64,000 bases of DNA, taken from assembly GCA_963805605.1 (NCBI GenBank), contig CAWDUX010000001.1:682001-746000 (forward strand), in the 5' to 3' direction. Positions 8,689 through 16,426 of the stretch are shown here, in pieces; position 1 is the first letter of the stretch, and each line of letters opens with the position of its first letter. The translations under genes and the position numbers were made by a program. The notes beneath the pieces were generated by a model. It searched no databases. It saw only the letters and a list, made by a program, of their open reading frames with translations, and was not told where the DNA came from. Source of the stretch: Actinocatenispora sp963805605. Its GTDB lineage: Bacteria; Actinomycetota; Actinomycetes; Mycobacteriales; Micromonosporaceae.

Positions 8689-9282
8689 TCAGCGTTCGAC
8701 GGCGTAGTGCAGGTGGGTGACGCCGGGCGCGGGGACGGCCTCGACGAGGCGGAGCCGTACGTGCTCGGGAAGGGTCTGGAAGAAGGGTCGGCCGGCGCCG
8801 AGCAGGACCGGTACCTGGTGCAGGATCAGCTCGTCGACGAGCCCGGCCTTCAACGCCTCGGTCACCACGCCGCCGCCCATGAGCCCGACGTCCTTGCCGC
8901 CGGCGGCTTCCCGGGCCGCAGCGATCGCGTCGGCGATTCCGGTGGTCACGAGGGTCTGCTGGTCGGTCAGTTCCGGTACGGGCCGGTGGCTGAGCACGAC
9001 CAGCCGCGCCTTCGGGTGGGGGCTACCGCCGCCGAAGTGCTCGGAGTCGTCGTAGGTGTTGCGGCCGACCACGACCGCGCCCACCCGTGAGGCGAGGGAG
9101 TCGAAGACGGGGGCGCTGGGTGCGCTGAGCCGGAAGCCGTCGAAGACCTGGCTGGGCGTGTCGCCGTTGAAGTACCAGTCGAACAGCATTCCGCCGTCGC
9201 CGAGTCCGTGTCCGGCGCCAGGGTCGCGGCCGGTGATGTAGCCGTCGACCGATACCGCGAGGGCGCTGAAGACCTTGCTCAT
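8689..9282 (-). CDS. Dihydrofolate reductase / RibD C-terminal-like reductase
   Basis: A 197-residue NADPH-type reductase fold (RibD C-terminal/DHFR superfamily). Visible landmarks are the start MSKVFSALAVSVDGYI with the substrate-site SVDGYITG, the VVVGRNTYD motif, and the Gly-rich GKDVGLMGGGVVTEAL with DELILHQVPVLLGAGRP, all typical of the actinobacterial YwjB/YyaP-like group. ATG 9282 is preferred because a GAAGGA ribosome site precedes it. It heads an apparent two-gene operon with the PPOX gene and is transcribed away from the HxlR regulator, whose likely operators lie in the shared promoter region. The natural substrate cannot be told from sequence; these proteins are often annotated only as DHFR family. 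Confidence 0.88.
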   Translation of the reverse strand: MSKVFSALAVSVDGYITGRDPGAGHGLGDGGMLFDWYFNGDTPSQVFDGFRLSAPSAPVFDSLASRVGAVVVGRNTYDDSEHFGGGSPHPKARLVVLSHRPVPELTDQQTLVTTGIADAIAAAREAAGGKDVGLMGGGVVTEALKAGLVDELILHQVPVLLGAGRPFFQTLPEHVRLRLVEAVPAPGVTHLHYAVER

Positions 9283-9299
9283 GGCAGTGATCCTTCCCA

Positions 9300-9352
9300 A
9301 GTTCCTTCAGGAGACTCCAGAACCGTAGCATATGAGGTTCCCTCAGGGAACC
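9300..9352. promoter_or_regulatory. Two copies of a palindromic operator in the HxlR/reductase divergent promoter
   Basis: Bases 9336-9352 form a perfect palindrome, GGTTCCCT-C-AGGGAACC. A second, imperfect copy (12 of 17 matching) lies at 9300-9316, with centres 36 bases apart. They sit between the divergent reductase and HxlR genes, so they are the likely HxlR binding sites. This is inferred from position and symmetry. Confidence 0.6.
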
Positions 9353-9372
9353 CCGACGGCTAGACTGGTGGC

Positions 9373-9825
9373 ATGCAGCGCACGAATTTCGGCGAGATGG
9401 CCTGCTCGATCGCCCGCACGCTCGACGTGGTCGGCGAACCCTGGACACCACTGATTCTGCGGGACATCTGGGTCGGACTCAGCCGGTTCGAGCAGCTCCA
9501 GGCCGACCTCGGCATCTCCCGCAAGGTACTGACCGAGCGGCTGAACCACCTCGTCGAGCACGGCGTGATCGAGCGCCGGCCCTACGACCGGCGACCCCGC
9601 TACGAGTACGTCCTCACCGACAAGGGCACCGAACTGATCGACCTGCTCATGGTCATGGTCGGCTGGGGGGACAGGTGGCTCGCCGGCGAGGCCGGCCCGC
9701 CGGTGCTCTACCGCCACCACGCGTGCGGCGAGGTCACCGGCGCCGAACTGCGCTGCGCCCACTGCGGCGAACCGATGCACGCCGGCGACGTCGACGTACT
9801 GCCCGGCCCAGGCTCGGCGAAGTGA
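9373..9825 (+). CDS. HxlR-family winged-helix transcriptional regulator
   Basis: A 150-residue regulator. The N-terminus has the HxlR pattern: C12 in EMACSIARTLDVVGEPW, then ILRDIWVGLSRFEQLQ, the recognition helix region GISRKVLTERLNHL and the wing YDRRPRYEYVLTDKG. The C-terminal tail has a zinc-ribbon-like ACGE...CAHCGEPM cysteine pattern seen in a subset of the family. HxlR proteins sense redox state or electrophiles through the N-terminal cysteine and usually repress or activate the divergent redox gene. The divergent reductase-PPOX pair is the obvious target, and two matching palindromes lie between them. Confidence 0.92.
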   Translation: MQRTNFGEMACSIARTLDVVGEPWTPLILRDIWVGLSRFEQLQADLGISRKVLTERLNHLVEHGVIERRPYDRRPRYEYVLTDKGTELIDLLMVMVGWGDRWLAGEAGPPVLYRHHACGEVTGAELRCAHCGEPMHAGDVDVLPGPGSAK

Positions 9826-9987
9826 GAAGGCAGAACTCCCACCGGCGTCTGTCCATAACGGACGAGGCCGAACGGAGGCCCTCCCACTCTTAACGTATAG
9901 CGCACCCGGGGGCTTGCGGCAAGACCCTGGTCATGCCGCAGAATCGTTCGCCGGAGCCGGAAACGACGGGGAAGTGGGACTCACCAG

Positions 9988-11126
9988 ATGCGCGTGTTGT
10001 TGTCGACGTACGGGTCACGCGGCGATGTCGAACCGATGGTGGCACTGGCGGTGCGGCTACAGGACCGCGGAGCGCAGGTACGGATGTGTGCGCCGCCGGA
10101 TGCGGGAGTTCGCCGACCTGCTGGCCGGTGCCGGAGTACCGATGGTGCCGTTCGAACGGCCGTGGCGCTCCTGGGCGCGCCCGACGACACCGGAGGAACG
10201 TACCCGCCGCGTCGCCGAGTTCATCGCCGCGCAGTACGGCACGGTCGCCACCGCGGCCGAGGAATGCGACGTGCTGGTGGCGACCGCCATGTCGCACTTT
10301 ATCGCCGCGATCCGTGGCCGAGAAGCGCGCCATACCCCATCGGTACGTGATCTTCTGCCCGAGCGTGCTGACCGACCTGGACGCGCAGAACTGGAACCCG
10401 CTGTTCGGTCCGTCCATCAACGCCCACCGCGCGGAGATCGGCCTGCCGCCGGTGGACGATGTCGCACAGTTCATGTTCACCGACCGCCCGTGGATCGCGG
10501 CGGATCCGAACCTGAGCGGTTGGCAGGGGCCGGCGGAACAGACAGGTGCGTGGATCCTGCCGGACGAACGCCGGCTCCCGGCCGAACTGGAGCGATTCCT
10601 GGACGCCGGCACCCCGCCGGTGTACGTGGGCTTCGGCAGCATGCGCACCGTGTCCGATGACACCGCCCGGGTCGCCATCGAGGCGGTCCGGGCGCTGGGC
10701 CGCCGCGCGCTCATCGCCCGCGGCTGGGCGGACCTGGGCCTGATCGACGATCGGGCCGACTGCTTCGCCGTCGGCGAGGTCAACCAACAGGCACTGTTCG
10801 GCCAGGTCGCCGCGGTCGTGCACCACGGCGGCGCGGGCACCACGACGACGGCCGCGCGGGCCGGCGCACCCCAGGTGGTGGTCCCGCAGGCGGGCGACCA
10901 GTTCTTCTGGGCCGACCGGGTGGCCGAGTTGGGCATCGGCGCGGCGCACGACGGTCCGACCCCCAGCACCGCGAGCCTGTCGGCTGCGCTCCGGACAGCC
11001 CTGACGCCCGAGGTCCGTACCCGAGCCAGCGCGATGGCCGGCAGGATCCGTACCGACGGAGCGGAAGTGGCCGCCGTCCGACTACTGGACGAGCTCCGCT
11101 CGGAAGCGGCGCCAGAACCGGCCTAG
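9988..11126 (+). pseudogene. GT1-family (macrolide/glycopeptide-type) glycosyltransferase with two frameshifts
   Basis: The gene starts at ATG 9988 (MRVLLSTYGSRGDVEP, the classic N-terminus of GtfE/erythromycin-type sugar transferases). The frame changes near 10104-10106, within a GGG run, to continue as EFADLLAGAGVPMVPFERPW. It changes again near 10313-10319 to continue as AEKRAIPHRYVIFCPSVL. The C-terminal half keeps the nucleotide-sugar site VHHGGAGTTTTAARAG and the VPQAGDQFFWADRVAELG motif, so all parts of a roughly 380-residue enzyme are present. Both breaks fit one extra base (or two lost). It would transfer an activated sugar to a small lipophilic acceptor. Because other genes here, including lysS, show similar shifts, a sequence error is as likely as true decay. 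Its stop codon overlaps the stop of the convergent acetyltransferase. Confidence 0.85.
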
Positions 11127-11618
11127 TGCCGCAGATCGCGCTGGTACCAGGTGCCCGGCTTGCCGCCGAGCTTGGCCGGGTCCGCCGGGCCGAGCTTCAC
11201 GAACCCGGCCTTGACCAGCACGCGCTGGGAGGCGACGTTGCGCAGTCGAGGTTCCGGCCCGCAGGGTGTGCAGGCAGTGCCGGGTCACCGCCAGCTGGCA
11301 CAGCTGCAGTACGGTCGCGGTCGCCACACCCCGGCCGGTGACCCGTTGTGCGACCCGGTAGCCGAGTTCGGCGACACCGTCGGTCAGGTCGTACAGGTTG
11401 AACCGGCCCAGGACCGAGCCGTCCTCGTCGACGAGCACGTGGAAGGCGCAGACACCGTTCTCCTGCTCGGCCAGCAGGGCATCGTAGTGCTCGGCGAACT
11501 TCTCGAAGTATTCGTCACCACGATCGGACACCGAAGCGGCGAAGTAGTCGCGGTTGTCCAGTTCGAAGCTCAGTACCGCCGCCGCATGGCCGGCGTTCAG
11601 CTGCTGCAATTCAGGCAC
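11123..11618 (-). pseudogene. GNAT-family (RimJ/RimL-like) N-acetyltransferase, frameshifted
   Basis: The reading frame from GTG 11618 gives VPELQQLNAGHAAAVLSFE, then EDGSVLGRFNLYDL, ELGYRVAQRVTGRGVATATV (acetyl-CoA-binding motif A, consensus Q/R-x2-G-x-G/A). After HTLRAGTS the frame breaks near 11246, and the expected family ending (LRNVASQRVLVKAGF ... GTWYQRDL) continues in another frame to a TAG at 11123-11125. A single extra base explains the break. The intact enzyme would be about 165 residues and transfer an acetyl group to an amine; the substrate is unknown. The stop shares CTAG with the convergent glycosyltransferase. A longer upstream start (11723) would run into the terC gene and is not supported. 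Confidence 0.8.
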
Positions 11619-11664
11619 CGGGCCACTGTACGCAGCCCGCGTACCGCGTTCACCCGAGTTTCGC

Positions 11665-12675
11665 TCAGGAGCCCTGCCCGGGGTCGGTGTCCTTGTCGCG
11701 GTGGCCGCGCAGTGAACCGGCATGGGCCCGGGTGTCCGGATCGCGCCGGGTCTTCAGCAGGCTCAGTACGGTGACGACCACGAGCACGACGACGATCACA
11801 GCCAGGCCGACCATGGTCGAGATCTCCGGTACGCGCTGGTCGATGTCGACATGCGCCCAGTGCAGGATCAGCTTGACGCCGATGAACGCCAGGATCAGCG
11901 CCAGCCCGGTGGACAGGTACACCAACCGGTCGAGCAGCCCTTTGACCAGGAAGAACAGCGCGCGCAGGCCGAGTAGGGCGAACGCGTTGACAGTGAACAC
12001 GATGTAGGGCTGCTCGGTGATGCCGAAGACCGCGGGGATGGAGTCGAGCGCGAACAGCAGATCGATGCTGCCGATCGCGAGCAGCACCATCAGCAGCGGG
12101 GTGACCATCCGGCGGCCGTCGATGCGGGTAATGAGCCTGCCGCCGGAGTACTGGTCGGTGATCGGCAGCAGCCGCCGGACAGCCTTGACCATGACGTTGT
12201 CCATGATGTCGGGGTCCTCGTCGCGATGCCGGAACAGCTGCACGGCGGTGTAGATGAGCAGCAGACCGAACAGCAGGAACACGACGGAGAACAGCGACAG
12301 CAGCGCGGCGCCGAGCGCGATGAAGATCGCGCGCATGACCAGGGCCAGCGCGATACCGAAGGTGAGCACCTTGTGCTGATGCTTCTCCGGCACCGCGAAG
12401 GTGGTCATGATGACGACGAAGACGAACAGGTTGTCGACCGACAGGCTCTTCTCGACCACGTAGCCGGCGAAGTACTCGGTGCCGAACTCGCCGCCGTAGC
12501 GGGCCGCGACCCAGACACCGAAACTGACCGCGACACCGATGTAGAACGCCGACCAGGCCGTGGCCTCCCGGAACCCGACTCGGTGCGGGCGCGCGGCGGC
12601 CAGGGCGAGATCGACCGCGAACAGGACGACGATCAGTCCGATCGTTATGGCCCAGACGACGACACTGATGTCCAC
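11665..12675 (-). CDS. TerC/Alx-family integral membrane protein
   Basis: A 336-residue protein with about eight to nine membrane helices. Family landmarks are EKSLSVDNLFVFVVI (conserved Asp in the third helix), DNVMVKAVRRLLPITDQYSG, TPLLMVLLAIGSIDLLFALDS (second conserved Asp pair) and NAFALLGLRALFFL. TerC/Alx proteins move or sense manganese and other divalent metals, supply metal to exported proteins, and are linked to tellurite resistance. The C-terminus is a charged cytoplasmic tail. The upstream region was checked for a yybP-ykoY manganese riboswitch and no match was seen. Instead a gene relic lies immediately upstream. Confidence 0.93.
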   Translation of the reverse strand: MDISVVVWAITIGLIVVLFAVDLALAAARPHRVGFREATAWSAFYIGVAVSFGVWVAARYGGEFGTEYFAGYVVEKSLSVDNLFVFVVIMTTFAVPEKHQHKVLTFGIALALVMRAIFIALGAALLSLFSVVFLLFGLLLIYTAVQLFRHRDEDPDIMDNVMVKAVRRLLPITDQYSGGRLITRIDGRRMVTPLLMVLLAIGSIDLLFALDSIPAVFGITEQPYIVFTVNAFALLGLRALFFLVKGLLDRLVYLSTGLALILAFIGVKLILHWAHVDIDQRVPEISTMVGLAVIVVVLVVVTVLSLLKTRRDPDTRAHAGSLRGHRDKDTDPGQGS

Positions 12676-12693
12676 GCGCGCCTCCCGCCGGTG

Positions 12694-12803
12694 TCAGGGG
12701 TTGAGCAGTGTCCAGTCGCCTTCGGAGACCACCTCAGCAGAGCCACAAGCGCGCCGGAGATGCTCTGGGTGCTGATGCCCGAGGACGTGAGCAGAAGCTT
12801 CAT
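12694..12803 (-). pseudogene. Internally deleted peptidase E / glutamine-amidotransferase-like (S51) gene remnant
   Basis: A start with a strong GGAGGA ribosome site leads from ATG 12803 into MKLLLTSSGISTQSISGALV, the typical N-terminus of peptidase E-like (class I glutamine amidotransferase-fold) proteins. Immediately after, in another frame, comes AEVVSEGDWTLLNP and a stop, which reads like the C-terminus of the same family. The middle (expected about 180 residues, with the catalytic Ser) is gone, with the junction near the CTGCTGAGG at about 12732. This is a deletion relic, not a functional small protein. Confidence 0.65.
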
Positions 12804-12917
12804 GACGGCCGTTCCTCCAGCTGTGCCGGGCTTCCAGCGCATCGACGAGAGCCGTATCGTACCGCTCGATCCGGCGGGGGGGGTTGTGCGAAGCCGAACA
12901 TGCGTGCTGGATCGCTG

Positions 12918-13757
12918 TCAGAGGGCCAGCATCGCCGCAACGACTTCGTCGGTAGCTGCAGCAGGGATTGCCGTGGAGGCCTGTTCGAGTACGAGGAGTC
13001 GTGCGCCGGGGATCTCGCGGGCGAGCGCTTCGCCGTTGCCGACCGGGAAGAACGGGTCGCGGCGACCGTGCACCACCAGCGTCGGCATTGCCAGTTCGGT
13101 GAGTCGTTCGCGCCACCGCGGCGTGCAGTCGAGCCTGGCGAACACCGTGCCCAACTGGTTGGCCAACTGCACTGCGGGCGACGTGCCCGGGGTGCGGTCC
13201 CAGATATGCTCGGCGACCTCCCGGGCAGCGGCAGGATCGTTGCCGAGGATCTCGGCGCTTCCGGCGGCGTACCGCGCCACCGCGTCGCGGTCGGACCAGT
13301 CGGGCATGGGGCGGGAGAACAGCCGCCCCATTGTCGCCGGGTCATGGTCGGGCAGGTCGTCGTCGACCGGGCCCGGAGCGACCGGCCGCGTTCCGACGAG
13401 GGTGAGCGCCGAGAACACCTCCGGGTGGTCGAGCGCGGCGACCTGGGCGACCATCCCGCCGACGCCGATGCCCGCCAGGTGGGCGGGGCGGTCGTCGAGT
13501 GCGCGCGCGAGTGCCGCAGCGTCAGCGGCAAGGTCTCGCAGTGTGTACGCGGGCGCCTCCGGATCGACGGTGCTCGACGCGCCGCAATCGCGCAGGTCGT
13601 AGCGCACGACGTGTCGCCCGCCGCGCGCTAGCGCCTCGCACAGCGCGTCGGGCCAGGAGAGCATGGTCGTGCCGCCCGCGCACAGTACGAGCGGTGCCGC
13701 CGCGTCGCCGAAGTGCTCGACGCCCAGCGTGACGCCGTTCGCCTCGACAGTCGTCAT
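12918..13757 (-). CDS. Alpha/beta-hydrolase fold protein with degenerate catalytic triad
   Basis: A 279-residue alpha/beta hydrolase of the 3-oxoadipate enol-lactonase/aclacinomycin-esterase-like group: ANGVTLGVEHFGDAAAPLVL, RYDLRDCGAS, PAHLAGIGVGGMVAQVAA and the late strand TLVVHGRRDPFFP. The nucleophile elbow, normally G-x-S-x-G, reads GIGVGG, so the serine is glycine. The usual late His region (LEGMGH-like) reads LEQASTAIP, so the histidine is also missing; only the acid (D in GRRDP) remains. It therefore probably does not act by the normal hydrolase mechanism. ATG 13757 was chosen over the preceding GTG. Its neighbours are relics, so the gene itself may be decaying, although the frame is intact. 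Confidence 0.85.
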   Translation of the reverse strand: MTTVEANGVTLGVEHFGDAAAPLVLCAGGTTMLSWPDALCEALARGGRHVVRYDLRDCGASSTVDPEAPAYTLRDLAADAAALARALDDRPAHLAGIGVGGMVAQVAALDHPEVFSALTLVGTRPVAPGPVDDDLPDHDPATMGRLFSRPMPDWSDRDAVARYAAGSAEILGNDPAAAREVAEHIWDRTPGTSPAVQLANQLGTVFARLDCTPRWRERLTELAMPTLVVHGRRDPFFPVGNGEALAREIPGARLLVLEQASTAIPAAATDEVVAAMLAL

Positions 13758-13902
13758 CACACGATCACGTCATCGACAGTGTGGAATGAGTGGATCGTCG
13801 GATACATCGTGGCCTCCAGAGAGCTCGTGTGTTCTCCAGGATGGACCGCCGGTGGGACGAAAACTCATCGCTCTGTCGGACGAGACCTGCGCGGACCGGT
13901 GC

Positions 13903-14518
13903 TCAGTGCCGTGAGGAGGGCTGCGCGAAGCAGGATCTGAGTGTTGAGAGGGTCGTGTCGTTGCTGGTGTGATGGACGGCCCGCATGCCGAGGCTCTGGG
14001 CGGGCGGCAGGTTGGCAGCCACGTCGTCGACGAAGACACAGTCGGTGGGGTCGACGTCGAGAGCAGTGGTCAGGAGTTCGTAGATCGCGCGGTCGGGTTT
14101 GCGGACGCCGACCTCGTCGGAGCGCAGGACGACCTCGGCGTACGAGTGAAGGTCGCAGAGCAGATAGGGGTCGAAGTAGCCGGCACCCCACGAGTTGGAC
14201 AGTACAGCGGTCCGTACACCCGTGGCGCGAAGGGCCGTGAGGGTATCGAGCATAGGTTGGTTGGGACGCAGGTCCGCGCACATCCGGCTCAGGAGCCGTT
14301 CCGGGTTGATCCCCAGCCGTTCACCGATGAAGCTCTCGACGTACTCCTGACTGACCTGGCCACGCTCCAGCCGGGCGAACAGCGTACGGCCCTGCGGGTC
14401 GGACTGGATCAGCTCCAGGATCGCCGTCTCCTGGAGTCCTTCCCGTCGGGAGCATGCCCGGATCGAGGCCCCAGAGATCACTGGTCAGTACGCCGCCATA
14501 GTCGATGATCAGCGTGGT
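13903..14518 (-). pseudogene. HAD-superfamily hydrolase, frameshifted near the N-terminus
   Basis: The main frame (up to about 14470) contains RTAVLSNSWGAGYF (motif II), VGVRKPDRAIYELL (motif III lysine) and DCVFVDDVAANLPPAQSLGM (motif IV), giving a HAD phosphatase of the haloacid-dehalogenase/epoxide-hydrolase-N type. The expected first motif, TTLIIDYGGVLTSDLW with the nucleophilic Asp, is present but in a different frame upstream. The two frames join at the CCCC run 14469-14472, consistent with one extra base. No good ATG or GTG precedes the first motif in its frame, so the 5' end may carry a second defect. If corrected, the protein would be about 200 residues. Confidence 0.75.
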
Positions 14519-14570
14519 AGGCGCAGCACTAACACGGGATTCTCCATCAGGCTCGTGACTGCTGAGGTGG

Positions 14571-14606
14571 CGCCAGTCCGGGTCTGTGGGCAGACCCGGA
14601 CTGGCG
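14571..14606 (-). terminator. Strong hairpin downstream of DUF397 gene
   Basis: A perfect 16-bp inverted repeat (14571-14586 with 14591-14606) with a 4-base TGGG loop, 27 bases beyond the DUF397 stop at 14634. It lies between two minus-strand genes and is a good candidate terminator for the XRE-DUF397 operon. There is no long U-run, as is common in high-GC actinomycetes. Confidence 0.7.
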
Positions 14607-14633
14607 TCGTACCGGGGGTCGGCGTCGAGGTGA

Positions 14634-14843
14634 TCAGCGACCGTCGTAGCGCCCGCTCTTCAGCGCTGTGACGAAGTATCCCCAGGTGTCCGGCGCGACG
14701 GCCAGGACTCCGCCATGTGGGTCCTTGGAGTCGCGGATGCCGATGGCCCCGTTGTCGGGGAGCGCAACGGCGACCTCAACACAGTTTGCGCTGGCGTTGC
14801 TGCGGGTGGACTTGAACCAGATGGCGTTGCGGAAGCTAGACAC
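14634..14843 (-). CDS. DUF397 domain protein (copy 1)
   Basis: A 69-residue DUF397 protein: FKSTRSNASANCVEVA, GIRDSKDPHGGVLAV and the aromatic/hydrophobic end TWGYFVTALKSGRY. GTG 14843 was chosen because GAAGGAG lies seven bases upstream; the longer frame upstream is a gene relic. DUF397 proteins pair with XRE/DUF5753 regulators in actinomycetes (the Scr1/Scr2 and WhiJ-type loci), where they act as small partners, possibly toxin-like. It follows a second DUF397 gene at 15059-15268, which is very similar in sequence and in ribosome site, so the two arose by tandem duplication. Confidence 0.92.
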   Translation of the reverse strand: MSSFRNAIWFKSTRSNASANCVEVAVALPDNGAIGIRDSKDPHGGVLAVAPDTWGYFVTALKSGRYDGR

Positions 14844-14945
14844 GTTCGAACTCCTTCGCTTGCCGTGGAGTGGTTCTCTGGCAGGCACTGATGCCTTACC
14901 GCGCATCAATCTGGCGGTATCGTACCGCTCGTTCTTCCTGAGATA
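14844..14945 (-). pseudogene. Relic of an XRE/DUF5753 gene 3' end
   Basis: The region just upstream of DUF397 copy 1 still reads ERYDTARLMRGKA on the minus strand, resembling ERYEAAFDDIRKAA near the end of the intact XRE gene next door. The bases just before the DUF397 start (TCGAACTCCTTCGC on the plus strand) are identical at both loci. This suggests that a whole XRE-DUF397 pair was duplicated and one XRE copy was then lost. Confidence 0.5.
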
Positions 14946-15058
14946 GGGAAGTTGCGCGCAGCGGCGAGTGGCGATGTCCATGACCGCGGGCTCTGCTCAT
15001 GGGCTAGGACGGGAACCCCGACCCGGCCCTGACGCCACGCCTTGTCGTCGATGGCTCC

Positions 15059-15268
15059 TCAGCGGAGCTGGTAGCGTCCGCTCTTCAGGGCAGAAGTGAA
15101 GGATTCCCAGCTGTCTGGCGCGACAGTCAGGACGCCGCCCTGCGGGTCCTTGGAGTCGCGGATACCGATGGCGCGACTACCCGGAAGCGCGATGGCAATC
15201 TCGACGCAGTTCCCGCTGGCATTGCTGCGGCTGGATTTGAACCACTTCGCATCGTTCAGCTCAAGCAC
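15059..15268 (-). CDS. DUF397 domain protein (copy 2)
   Basis: A 69-residue DUF397 protein: WFKSSRSNASGNCVEIAIA, GIRDSKDPQGGVLTVAP, WESFTSALKSGRYQLR. GTG 15268 has the same GAAGGAG-TTCGA ribosome site as copy 1 and overlaps the end of the upstream XRE gene by eight bases, so the two are translationally coupled. The pairing with XRE/DUF5753 is the standard actinomycete arrangement. It probably binds or modulates the XRE protein. Its separate action is not known from sequence. Confidence 0.93.
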   Translation of the reverse strand: MLELNDAKWFKSSRSNASGNCVEIAIALPGSRAIGIRDSKDPQGGVLTVAPDSWESFTSALKSGRYQLR

Positions 15269-16151
15269 GATCGAACTCCTTCGCCTGTCTTGCAATGAAT
15301 TCCCGGGACAACTGTTCGTCCAGGGCTGCCTTCCGGATGTCGTCAAATGCGGCCTCGTATCGTTCGATCTCCTCCCGCTTATCGTAGTACGAAGCGCCGT
15401 GAGCCTCGATGAAGCCGTCTACGTAAGCAATCGCCGGACCGGCCTTGGGCGGGAACTGGAGCACGACGAAGGGGCCGGCGAGTATGTCGGTGCGAGTGCT
15501 GGTAGTGAAGGGCAGTACCTGCACGGAGACAGTTGGCAACTGCGCCAGGGTGTTGATGTGCTGGAGCTGTGCACTCATCACAGAGGCACTGCCGATCTGT
15601 CGATGCAGGACGGCTTCGTTCAGCACAACCTCAAGACAGGTTGGGCGTGGGTTGGACCGGGTCAGGATCTGCTGACGACGCATGCGCATCATGACGCGAC
15701 GCTCGATCTCGTCGGGATCCCGCTCTGTCACGGTGGAGATCATGACGCGGGCGTAGTCGGCGGTCTGGAGCAGGCCGGGTACGAGCATCATCTCGTAGGT
15801 GGACACTGTGGACGCGTGTTCCTCCAGCCCCACGTACATGTCGAAGCCAGACGGCAGCAGGTCGGCGAACGAGGAGTACCAGCCTTTGACGCGGGTGATG
15901 TCGGCAAGGTGGAGTAGCCCCGCGCGGGTCTCGTCCGTGGCGGAGTAGAGGTTGCAGAGCACTTCGAGGTCCTTGTTCCTGACGCGGACGCGGGGATGGC
16001 CGAGTTCGATCTTCCAGAGCGTCTGGCGCGACATCTCCGCATACTTCGCGGCGCCGTCGACGGTGACGCCGGCTGCTTCGCGCAGCCTGCGGACTTCCAC
16101 ACCGATCGATCGGCGGGCAACGCTGGAGCCTGTCGGCTCTTCGGGGGACAT
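15261..16151 (-). CDS. XRE-family regulator with DUF5753 domain (module 1)
   Basis: A 296-residue protein with an N-terminal helix-turn-helix (about residues 16-70: IGVEVRRLREAAGVTVDGAA, MSRQTLWKIELG) and a C-terminal DUF5753 region (YVGLEEHASTVSTYEMMLVPGLLQTADYAR is the hallmark, split here at 104-133 or so; later VSVQVLPF and EEIERYEAAFDDI). ATG 16151 has a GGAGGTGGC ribosome site. It is the first gene of an operon with one, formerly two, DUF397 partners and is transcribed divergently from a three-gene arm at 16427-17470. The same arrangement recurs at 37.6-40.1 kb. It probably represses or activates both arms from the intergenic region, where inverted repeats are visible. Confidence 0.93.
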   Translation of the reverse strand: MSPEEPTGSSVARRSIGVEVRRLREAAGVTVDGAAKYAEMSRQTLWKIELGHPRVRVRNKDLEVLCNLYSATDETRAGLLHLADITRVKGWYSSFADLLPSGFDMYVGLEEHASTVSTYEMMLVPGLLQTADYARVMISTVTERDPDEIERRVMMRMRRQQILTRSNPRPTCLEVVLNEAVLHRQIGSASVMSAQLQHINTLAQLPTVSVQVLPFTTSTRTDILAGPFVVLQFPPKAGPAIAYVDGFIEAHGASYYDKREEIERYEAAFDDIRKAALDEQLSREFIARQAKEFDRA

Positions 16152-16240
16152 GCCACCTCCGTGGTCTGTGGGTCGGTTTCACCAGTCGTTCGCGTTGACG
16201 GAGCAACACGATTTGTTGACGGGGTGCTGAACCGCGCGAA

Positions 16241-16264
16241 TCAGTACTGCACAGTAGTTACTGA
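16241..16264. promoter_or_regulatory. Nested inverted repeats between the two arms of module 1
   Basis: TACTGCACAGTA (16245-16256) is a perfect 12-base palindrome. It lies inside a wider inverted repeat, TCAGTA at 16241-16246 and TACTGA at 16259-16264. The surrounding 16190-16410 stretch is unusually AT-rich for this genome and lies between divergent starts, so it is the likely operator for the XRE protein. This is inferred from position and symmetry. Confidence 0.5.
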
Positions 16265-16426
16265 CCGCAACTTCACCAATACGAAACTCTACTTGGACGT
16301 TGATTTTCGGCCCATGCGGGTGTTGACTACCTGTCATCTCCCCAGGGCGGAGCGCAATCAGGCCGTCCACTTAGGACCTTCCCGAACGCTTTGAGCTGCC
16401 CAAATATCTGAGAAGGAGTGTGTGCT

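Noticed and set aside
12676..12790. Manganese (yybP-ykoY) riboswitch upstream of terC
   Set aside because: Such riboswitches often precede terC/alx genes, but the conserved core was not seen and the region is instead explained by the peptidase E relic.
12226..13602. 458-codon plus-strand frame across terC and the hydrolase
   Set aside because: Antisense shadow crossing two unrelated minus-strand genes; low-complexity acidic/Arg composition.
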